A stretch of DNA of 64,000 bases, from NCBI GenBank assembly GCA_031386985.1, contig JANNCV010000020.1, positions 186,001 to 250,000 on the forward strand, written 5' to 3'. This stretch comes from JANJUB01 sp031386985. Its GTDB lineage: Bacteria > Armatimonadota > Fimbriimonadia > Fimbriimonadales > Fimbriimonadaceae. Positions 57,833 through 64,000 of the stretch are shown here, one piece after another. A program made the position numbers and the translations under genes. Below the pieces are notes generated by a model. The model ran no database searches, was not told the DNA's origin, and was given only the letters and a program-made list of their open reading frames with translations. The stretch's first letter is position 1. Each line of letters opens with the position of its first letter.

Positions 57833-58875
57833 GGCATTGCGGCGTAGCCTCCCCCGTCTCGAATCACCAGCCCCTCAAGTTCAAGTATCGTTAGCTCGCT
57901 CATCACCTGAGCCGTGTCCAAGCCGGTCCGTTCCACAATAAATTCGGAAGGAATGGGCGTCGTAGTTAGGACCGAAAGAACTAGTTTTTGAGAATCTGAA
58001 ACATCAACGGGATTAGCTTGCCTTACTGCAGGACGGATTTGGAGGGCTTCAAGAAGCTGATCGGGATGATCTACGAGCGTAGCCCCATCCCGAATCAAAG
58101 AATGCGAGCCTTTGTAGTTCAAATTATCAATGTTCGCCGGAACCACGAATATCTGGCGACCGAGATCATTGGCGGCATGTGCGGTTGAAAGCGCCCCAGA
58201 CCGATAGGGCGCTTCAATAACAAGCAGGGCCTGACTGAGTGCCGCGATAGTTTGGTTGCGGGCTAGCGGCCGGGTATCCCACGAAAGCTTTTTGGCTCCA
58301 ACTGCGAATTGGCTGATTAAGCACCCCTCTTTTTTGATCTGGCGAAACAGAGCTTCGTGTTCCCTTGGATAAGATCCTTCAATGCCCGTTATCATAACCG
58401 CCGCCGTTTTGCCTCCGGCCTCAAGTGCACCGCGATGCGCGGCAGCATCAACGCCCAAAGCCCCTCCGCTGACAATCGTTACGCCAGCGGACGCCAGCGC
58501 CGCTGCAAATTTCTGGGCGACGGCCTTTCCGTAAGTTGAGGCATTGCGCGTCCCAACAATCGCCACGGTCGGTTCACTGAGGCAAGCCCAATCTCCGTCC
58601 ACAAACAAAGCAGGAGGCGTGAACTCTACTTCGCTTAAGATAAGGGGATAATCCGCGGGCAAAACCAAATGGACGCCCTTTTCAAGCACTTGCTGTAAGC
58701 CCGCAATGTTGGCGGAATCAAATCGTTCTCGCTCAGCGTCGTTAAGCACCCGCGATTGCCGTACCCCTTCTATAGAGTAAGTGCCGAGACTCCTGAGGAG
58801 TTCTCGGCACTTAGAAGGATTCAGTTCGGCCGCTAGGAGGCGTTGCCAAAACTCAATCTCCCGCTCAGGCGTCAT
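57829..58875 (-). CDS. dprA: DNA processing protein DprA
   Basis: 348 residues. Loads RecA on incoming single-stranded DNA in natural transformation. Rossmann core: YPLILSEVEFTPPALFVDGD, AIVGTRNASTYGKAVA, IVSGGALGVDAAAHRGALEAGG, GSYPREHEALF, ISQFAVGAK, LARNQTIAALSQALLVIEAPYRSGALSTAHAANDLGR, FVVPANIDN, and a C-terminal winged helix (IPSEFIVERTGLDTAQVMSELTILELEGLV). Full length. Overlaps the propeller gene and nagA by four bases each. With cinA and the prepilins it suggests DNA-uptake ability. Confidence 0.95.
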   Translation of the reverse strand: MTPEREIEFWQRLLAAELNPSKCRELLRSLGTYSIEGVRQSRVLNDAERERFDSANIAGLQQVLEKGVHLVLPADYPLILSEVEFTPPALFVDGDWACLSEPTVAIVGTRNASTYGKAVAQKFAAALASAGVTIVSGGALGVDAAAHRGALEAGGKTAAVMITGIEGSYPREHEALFRQIKKEGCLISQFAVGAKKLSWDTRPLARNQTIAALSQALLVIEAPYRSGALSTAHAANDLGRQIFVVPANIDNLNYKGSHSLIRDGATLVDHPDQLLEALQIRPAVRQANPVDVSDSQKLVLSVLTTTPIPSEFIVERTGLDTAQVMSELTILELEGLVIRDGGGYAAMP

Positions 58876-60497
58876 CGGCCGCTGCTGCCACCGCCGCCGC
58901 CTTTGCCTCGACCGCCCGCCGCACCGGCGGCTTCACCCGGGCGACCCCCGGGACGAACTAACGGAGCGAGGGAGTTATCTATGGTAAGGCTGAATTGTGA
59001 CGTTGTGGCATTGCCCATCCAATCTGAAACCGTCACTTCGATCACGGCGCGACCATCGCGAAGGGCTGGGTTTTGGAATCCATTGCCAAACTGAATGGCA
59101 AGGATTCCATCCCGACCGTATTCATACTTAACTTTGGCGCCGTTCACGGTAACGCTCATCGTGGTTTCGTTAATTCCAGTTGCTTCATCCGCAACGTGTA
59201 AGTAAATGTCCAGGGGAACCGTGATTTTCTTGCCGTCCACTTCGGCCGGCCTCGTATTGCCGACTTGCAACCCAGGTTGGGGCCACAGCATTTTCACGGA
59301 AGGTCCAGTAAGGTCCACGCCGAGATTATTATCAAAAGCAAGCAGACTTCCATCAGCGGCCAAGATAAACATGGATTCGCCGTTGACAATCGCCGGTCCT
59401 GAAGCCGGAATCGAAAGGATTTCCTTAGCCGTCGCGGTCGTGCCCGTACCCGTGGTTGAGGCCGCTTTTAGACCGCTCGTCACCGGTCGAATCGTAAACG
59501 TCCAAACGAGCTTTCCGGTCGTGACATCAATCAGGTTTAGCGCACCATTCGAAGTGGGAACCGCAAAGAGCTTGCCGACTGCACTTGGGGCAGCGACGGG
59601 CCTTGAGCCCAAATCAATCACCATATTGGTCCGAGTTGTGTTGCCCCGGCTGTCCTTCCCCATCACTTGCCGCCGTGCCCCAGTCGAATCAAATACATGG
59701 GCATAACCGGATTCCGTGACGGCAACTACGGCCTCTGCGTTCTGAGCAGGTCCGTATGCAAATTTTTCATCTGCATTCCTTTGCCATCGCAATCCCCCGT
59801 TGAGAGGATTGATAGCCATCAGGTAGGTTCCCGCGCAAATAAACAAGTTGTTTTGCGACAATACCGGCTGATAGTTTGAAGAAATACTCTCAAAGCGGGC
59901 CATGCGAGTTGAACGTCGAGTGGCTACGTTGAGCTGGTACATCTCGTAGCGGCTCGTTGTGTAAATGATGCTCGTGCCGTTTGCCAACAATCCGCCAAAA
60001 ATGCCGTCAAAAACGCGCTCCGGATTCACGAATGCCGGCTGACCATCAACCCCGACGGCCATGATCGAATTACCGTCAACATTCATCACAATAAACCGAC
60101 CGCTGATGACTGGGCTGCCAATGATTGCGCCCGGCGCCGTGTAACTCCACTTTAGCTCGCCTGACGCCGGATCAACCGCATAGAGCGTGCTATTGGTTGC
60201 GGCTAGATAAACCACTCCATCCGAAACCACCGGCGATGAGATGAAATTGCCGTCCACTCCATCGAGAAGCGGGTATTGCCACTTCTTATTGCCCGTAGCC
60301 CGATCAAGACAATAAACCCGATTGCCAACACCGACGAACACGCTGTCGCCCATGAATGCGGGCGTCCCGCTCGGGGAAACTCCGGTTGATCCGGTCCATC
60401 GCCAAGCGAGGGGAACAGGGCCGTCAATTTGGGCGGTCGAAAGAGCGATAGCTCCAAGGCTCACCGTAACAAGCGCTAATGCGCGCAACTTATGCAT
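58872..60497 (-). CDS. Exported PQQ-like beta-propeller protein
   Basis: 541 residues. Signal peptide MHKLRALALVTVSLGAIALSTAQ from ATG 60497. Repeated WRW/W-x-Y PQQ-type blades: DSVFVGVGNRVYCLDRATGNKKWQYPL, VYLAATNSTLYAVDPASGELKWSY, LMAINPLNGGLRWQR, LFAVPTSNGALNLIDVTTGKLVWTF, FILAADGSLLAFDNNLG. After the propeller an Ig-like domain (NETTMSVTVNGAKVKYEYG) and a C-terminal tail rich in Gly (GGRGKGGGGGSSGR). BamB-like by fold, but single copy of function not provable; likely periplasmic or surface scaffold. GGAGG lies 12 bases before the ATG. Confidence 0.8.
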   Translation of the reverse strand: MHKLRALALVTVSLGAIALSTAQIDGPVPLAWRWTGSTGVSPSGTPAFMGDSVFVGVGNRVYCLDRATGNKKWQYPLLDGVDGNFISSPVVSDGVVYLAATNSTLYAVDPASGELKWSYTAPGAIIGSPVISGRFIVMNVDGNSIMAVGVDGQPAFVNPERVFDGIFGGLLANGTSIIYTTSRYEMYQLNVATRRSTRMARFESISSNYQPVLSQNNLFICAGTYLMAINPLNGGLRWQRNADEKFAYGPAQNAEAVVAVTESGYAHVFDSTGARRQVMGKDSRGNTTRTNMVIDLGSRPVAAPSAVGKLFAVPTSNGALNLIDVTTGKLVWTFTIRPVTSGLKAASTTGTGTTATAKEILSIPASGPAIVNGESMFILAADGSLLAFDNNLGVDLTGPSVKMLWPQPGLQVGNTRPAEVDGKKITVPLDIYLHVADEATGINETTMSVTVNGAKVKYEYGRDGILAIQFGNGFQNPALRDGRAVIEVTVSDWMGNATTSQFSLTIDNSLAPLVRPGGRPGEAAGAAGGRGKGGGGGSSGR

Positions 60498-60644
60498 CTT
60501 TTGCAAATTCCTCCAGCGTAATGAGTGAAACATTTACTGCTTCAGCATTTTAGCGGGGAACGGCCAAGTTTTGCTACGTTCCCGCGTGTTAGACGTGCCA
60601 TTTAATCGGATCGTCACGGACATTCACCTTAAATTTGATTCAGA

Positions 60645-61355
60645 ATGTCCAAAGTGATCCCGATTCTCTGCTATCACAAAATTGGGCTGATCGCTCAGGA
60701 AGGGAGATTTCTCAATGTTGAACCCATGCGCTTGAGGACTCACATTGAGCTTTTCAGAAGGCGAGGCTACGAGTTTCTAATGGCGCGAGAGTTAGCTGGG
60801 AGTTGGCCGAAGCGAGCCGTTTGCCTAACTTTTGATGATGCCTATTTCTCCACCATGTCCAATGGCGTTGAGGTTTTAAACGAACTTGATGTGCCCGGCT
60901 CCTTCTACGCCGTTGCCGGATTGGTCGGCCAGACATCAACCTGGGATGGAGATCGAGCCCGCCCGCTCGCAGATTGGAAGCATCTTCTTGTCGCCGCTGC
61001 CAGTGGTCACGAAATCGGCAATCACTCCCTTTCGCATCCCCAACTGGCGACACTCACCCCGGAGGACCAACGAGAGGAAATCCATCGCGCGCACCATCTC
61101 TTGCTCGAAAATGGCTTGAAATGCCAAAGTATCTGTTATCCCTATGGCTCCATGTCCTCCGCTACTTTGCAAATCGCCGCTGAGCTTGGCTATGGCGTCG
61201 GGCTGACTTTACAACGTGGAATTGCCACCCAGAATCACAACCTTCTCGCGCTTCCCCGCATTACGGTTTCCTGCGGCGACGCCATCCCTCTTTTGCTTTA
61301 CAAGATTTTTTTGAGGCCTAACTTGCCCAAATCCCGAAAAACTGTCGTACAATAA
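60645..61355 (+). CDS. Polysaccharide deacetylase family protein
   Basis: 236 residues, no signal peptide. NodB domain: IPILCYHKIGLI, AVCLTFDDAYFSTMSNGV (catalytic Asp pair), GHEIGNHSLSHPQLATL (metal His), CYPYGSMSSATLQIAAELGY, LALPRITVSCGD. Compared with the other deacetylase at 48801 it is shorter and not exported by a classical signal. Eight bases separate it from the ClpS gene on the same strand. Substrate unknown. Confidence 0.87.
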   Translation: MSKVIPILCYHKIGLIAQEGRFLNVEPMRLRTHIELFRRRGYEFLMARELAGSWPKRAVCLTFDDAYFSTMSNGVEVLNELDVPGSFYAVAGLVGQTSTWDGDRARPLADWKHLLVAAASGHEIGNHSLSHPQLATLTPEDQREEIHRAHHLLLENGLKCQSICYPYGSMSSATLQIAAELGYGVGLTLQRGIATQNHNLLALPRITVSCGDAIPLLLYKIFLRPNLPKSRKTVVQ

Positions 61356-61362
61356 AGGCCGA

Positions 61363-61650
61363 ATGCGACACGCGTTGCTCATGCCTGAAGTGATTGAATC
61401 GCCGACCGGAACTGGGCGGTGGATGGTCGTTATTTTCAATAACGAGACCAACTCGGTAGATGACGTGATCGAGATTCTGATGAAAGCGACCGGATGTAGC
61501 GCAAGCGAAGCCATTATGGAAACATGGGAAGCCCATCACTACGGCAAAGCTCCCGTGCATTTCGACGAGCGTTTTAACTGCGAAATCATCGCGGCAATGA
61601 TCTCCTCAATCGGGGTTGTAACCCAAATTCGGCGCGAATGGGACGATTGA
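61363..61650 (+). CDS. clpS: ClpS adaptor (N-end rule) for the Clp protease, copy 1
   Basis: 95 residues. ClpS fold: RWMVVIFNNETNSVDDVIEILMKATGCSASEAIMETWEAHHYGKAPVHFDERFNCEIIAAMISSIGVVTQI; the NNETN loop, the helix EAIMETWEAHHYGKA and the strand at the end are in the family order. ClpS hands substrates with bulky hydrophobic N-termini to ClpAP/ClpCP. TACAAT lies nine bases before the ATG, with AAAGG as a modest ribosome site. A second ClpS begins at 63791, after the S9 peptidase. Confidence 0.85.
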   Translation: MRHALLMPEVIESPTGTGRWMVVIFNNETNSVDDVIEILMKATGCSASEAIMETWEAHHYGKAPVHFDERFNCEIIAAMISSIGVVTQIRREWDD

Positions 61651-61681
61651 ACGCTGATGCGAGCGGGCGAACTGGGGTCAG

Positions 61682-61725
61682 CTTCATTGCGATAGAGGCT
61701 ATTGTCCCGACGCGTCACAATGAAG
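61682..61725. repeat. Eight-base inverted repeat upstream of the S9 peptidase gene
   Basis: CTTCATTG (61682-61689) and CAATGAAG (61718-61725), 28 bases apart, in the short stretch between clpS and the peptidase start. It may be an operator or the trace of an insertion edge. Confidence 0.4.
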
Positions 61726-61739
61726 AAAGGATAACCCCA

Positions 61740-63794
61740 ATGAAAAGTAGCATCTCACGCCTCTTGTGGGCCGGCCTCGTTGCCACCCTTGCCATCCCTG
61801 CGGCCCACAGTCAGACCTCAACCGACGCTCTGCTTGTTCAAGCTGAGTCCCGCTTGCGCGCCATTTACGAACGGGATGAGTTTCGCCCCAAGCGTTTTCA
61901 AGCCGTCTGGCTGGCTGACAGTTCGGGTTACACCGTTTTGGAATCGGTGGCCGGGTCCAATGAGAGAGTGCGCGTGCGATACGATGTGGCCGATGGCAAG
62001 CGCGCGGTGTTGGAGCAAGAGCAGCCTCCAAGGCCCGGTCAGCGTTCTCCGGATGGTGCGAGCACCCTGATTTCTGAAGGCCGGAATCTATACGTCCAGC
62101 ATGGGAACACGAACGAGAAGATTTCGCTGACCAAAAGCGCCCCCGATGGCCCAGTGTCGAACCGTGGCGCCAAATGGAGCCCCGACGGAAAATGGATTGC
62201 CTTCGTGCAGTCCGATGAATCCGATGTAAAACTCAGGTCGGTGCTGGTCCCTGGGGACCCTTCCTATCCGGGCGTCCAGCAAGATCGTTTCGCTCGGGTG
62301 GGAGGAGCAATCCAGAAACTTCGGGTGGGTGTGGTGGATGCCCTGGGAAAAGAAACTCGATGGCTTCCCATTCCCGCGCCAGCGGAAGGCTTCTATCTCG
62401 GGCCAGTGGAGTGGGCGGGAAACTCGCATGAAATCTTTCTCGAGAAGTTGAGCCGTTTCCGCAACGAACGTGAGTTGCTCCTCGCCGACCTTCGCACGGG
62501 CGCGCTGCGGCGCATCTTCCATGAAACTGATCCGGCTTGGGTGGATGCCAGTCAGAGCAGCAACGCCGGGTGGACCTGGATTCGCGGCGGTAAGGCGTTC
62601 ATCGTGCTCTCCGAAAAAGACGGGTGGCGACACGCCTATATTTATTCGCGGGATGGCAAGGAGTTGGCCCTCCTTACTCCTGGTCAATTCGACATCATTG
62701 AACGGGCGGTCGTTGATGAGGGCGGGGGCTGGTACTACTTCTATGCATCGCCCACCAACGCGACCCAAAAATATCTCTATCGCGTGCGCCTCGATGGAAC
62801 CGGAGCGCCGGAACGAGTCACGCCCGTGCACCAGCCTGGCACGCACATTTACGACTTCTCCCCGGATGCCAAGTTCGCCTTCCACACCTACACTACGTTC
62901 GACCAACCCCCGGTCACAGACCTAGTCAAGCTGTCTGACCACAAAGTCGTGCGCATGCTCGAAGATAACGAGGCCCTGCGCAAAAAGATGAAGGCGTTGG
63001 CCTCGCAGCCGACCGAGTTCTTGCAACTCGACATCGGTGGCGGCGTCGTGATGGACGCGTGGATGATCAAGCCGCCCGGATTCGACCCAACCAAGAAGTA
63101 TCCCGTGTTCGTCTACGTCTACGGGGAACCGCACGCCCAGACCGTGCTGGACGACTGGGGAAAGGCGCAAACCGAATTCAATCGCATGATAGCCGAGCTT
63201 GGTTACTTGGTGGTATCCATTGACAACCGAGGCACGCCCGCGCCCAAGGGGGCCGCGTGGCGACGAGTCATCCACGGCAGCCTCGGCCCGCTCTCCACCG
63301 AGGAGCAGGCCGCGGCGGTTAAGGAACTGGCCCGCACCCGGTCCTACGTGGATGCGTCGCGGGTTGGCATTTGGGGCTGGAGCGGCGGGGGTTCGAACAC
63401 CCTGAACGCATTGTTCCGAAAGCCGGACGTTTACCAAGTGGGAATCGCGGTCGTGGCCAAACCACAGCCCCATCTCTATAACGCCTGGTTCCAGGAGATC
63501 TACATGCAGACTCGCGAGACCAACCCGGAAGGCTACCGCCGGGCCGCGCCCATCAACTTTGCCGAAGGCTTGAAGGGCAAGCTGTTGATCATCCACGGCA
63601 CGGGCGAGCGCAACACCCACCTACAAATCATGGAAGGTTTGGTGGACCGACTCATCGAGCTGGGCAAGCGATTCGACTACATGGCCTATCCCAATCGTGA
63701 CCACGGAATACGCGAAGGCACCGGCACGTCCGTGCATGTGATGTCGCTCATCACGCGTTACCTCATCGAACACCTGCCACCCGGACCGCGATGA
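61740..63794 (+). CDS. Exported S9 (DPP IV-like) peptidase with altered catalytic acid
   Basis: 684 residues from ATG 61740 (AAAGGA eight bases upstream). Signal peptide (RLLWAGLVATLAIPAAHSQ). N-terminal propeller (KWSPDGKWIAFVQSDES, VEWAGNSHEIFLEK, YDFSPDAKFAFHTYTTF), then the hydrolase: VYVYGEPHAQTV, Ser548 in GIWGWSGGGSN, and His655 in NRDHGI. At the acid position DPP IV has HGTADDN with the catalytic Asp; here it reads HGTGERN, so Glu623 replaces Asp. Glu can act in some hydrolases, but a loss of activity is possible. The gene is far richer in G+C (65-77% in sampled lines) than the two clpS genes around it (42-50%). Confidence 0.88.
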   Translation: MKSSISRLLWAGLVATLAIPAAHSQTSTDALLVQAESRLRAIYERDEFRPKRFQAVWLADSSGYTVLESVAGSNERVRVRYDVADGKRAVLEQEQPPRPGQRSPDGASTLISEGRNLYVQHGNTNEKISLTKSAPDGPVSNRGAKWSPDGKWIAFVQSDESDVKLRSVLVPGDPSYPGVQQDRFARVGGAIQKLRVGVVDALGKETRWLPIPAPAEGFYLGPVEWAGNSHEIFLEKLSRFRNERELLLADLRTGALRRIFHETDPAWVDASQSSNAGWTWIRGGKAFIVLSEKDGWRHAYIYSRDGKELALLTPGQFDIIERAVVDEGGGWYYFYASPTNATQKYLYRVRLDGTGAPERVTPVHQPGTHIYDFSPDAKFAFHTYTTFDQPPVTDLVKLSDHKVVRMLEDNEALRKKMKALASQPTEFLQLDIGGGVVMDAWMIKPPGFDPTKKYPVFVYVYGEPHAQTVLDDWGKAQTEFNRMIAELGYLVVSIDNRGTPAPKGAAWRRVIHGSLGPLSTEEQAAAVKELARTRSYVDASRVGIWGWSGGGSNTLNALFRKPDVYQVGIAVVAKPQPHLYNAWFQEIYMQTRETNPEGYRRAAPINFAEGLKGKLLIIHGTGERNTHLQIMEGLVDRLIELGKRFDYMAYPNRDHGIREGTGTSVHVMSLITRYLIEHLPPGPR

Positions 63795-64000
63795 TGAAAG
63801 CCCAAGTTGTTGGTTCTGCGCCCGTTGAAGTCCCCGCTCGCATTGAGGAGGAATTCACTTCTCTCGCTCATTGGATTGTCACGGTTTACAATAACGAGTT
63901 CAACACCTACGACCAAGTCATCGGAATCCTCATGCTTGCTACCCAATGCGACTACGATGAGGCCGCGATTGAGACATGGGAAGTGGATCACCTCGGCAAG
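63791..64000 (+). CDS. ClpS-like adaptor, copy 2 (partial, runs off right edge)
   Basis: The first 70 residues are visible: WIVTVYNNEFNTYDQVIGIL, then MLATQCDYDEAAIETWEVDHLGK. This has the same layout as copy 1 but is clearly different in sequence, with a longer N-terminus. The start ATG overlaps the peptidase stop (ATGATGA), so the two are translated together. The C-terminal strand is outside the window. Confidence 0.82.
   Translation, partial: MMKAQVVGSAPVEVPARIEEEFTSLAHWIVTVYNNEFNTYDQVIGILMLATQCDYDEAAIETWEVDHLGK

Noticed and set aside
60556..60583. GGGAACG/CGTTCCC hairpin between the propeller and deacetylase genes as a terminator
   Set aside because: Both genes start here and point away, and no T run follows; at most a leader structure.

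Overview
The window reads as a chromosome segment of a diderm, flagellated bacterium, most likely Armatimonadota (Fimbriimonadales-like). This placement is inference. It rests on outer-membrane functions (a PagL-type lipid A deacylase, a Wza-type polysaccharide export protein, predicted beta-barrels), an FlhA flagellar export gate, a prepilin/PilX cluster, many large secreted proteases, and moderate G+C. Genes are densely packed on both strands. There are no rRNA or tRNA genes, CRISPR arrays, insertion sequences or phage genes. About 58 protein genes, 2 pseudogenes and several regulatory sites can be supported.

Layout. 1-4 kb: start of hutI, a three-gene prepilin/PilX operon with its own terminator, and an FHA-domain membrane protein. 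4-9.5 kb: secreted subtilase, D-aminoacylase-like amidohydrolase, secreted unknown, and a J-domain/seven-blade WD40 protein followed by a tiny membrane ORF. 9.6-13.8 kb: flhA, a lipoprotein and an outer-membrane-like unknown. 13.9-18.5 kb: lutA and a lutB-lutC fusion (lactate oxidation), then ccmABCD (cytochrome c maturation). 18.5-30 kb: uvrC, hsp20-lon-cinA, a class V PLP enzyme with pagL, der, a membrane-anchored EEP-family enzyme and a THUMP-like methyltransferase. 30-34.5 kb: S9 peptidase, YqaE-like small membrane protein, secG and an MFS transporter.

34.6-39.9 kb is the most accessory-looking stretch: a Tat-exported kelch protein coupled to an Hcp-type tube protein, then a chemotaxis block in which cheR and cheW are clearly broken while cheX and cheY are intact, and a sigma-70-family factor preceded by a canonical -24/-12 (sigma-54) promoter. 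39.9-49.7 kb: pyrD, a solute-binding-protein/permease fusion and lexA in one run with a palindrome-rich lexA promoter, then a SurA-like chaperone, rsmI, polysaccharide export, NAGPA-type glycosidase, a Ycf46-like AAA ATPase and a polysaccharide deacetylase. 49.8-64 kb: tyrS, osmC, an ABC-2 exporter with a third membrane-anchored gene, CocE-type hydrolase, alpha/beta hydrolase, a PQQ-propeller protein-dprA-nagA operon, another polysaccharide deacetylase, and a clpS / S9 peptidase / clpS sandwich in which the peptidase is much richer in G+C than the two clpS genes.

Themes: proteolysis and proteostasis (Lon, Hsp20, two ClpS, J-domain, SurA-like, subtilase, two S9 and one CocE hydrolase) and envelope/surface functions (pili, flagella, polysaccharide, lipid A). 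Several genes start 5-7 bases after a TAnnnT box with no Shine-Dalgarno sequence, which suggests that leaderless transcripts are common here.
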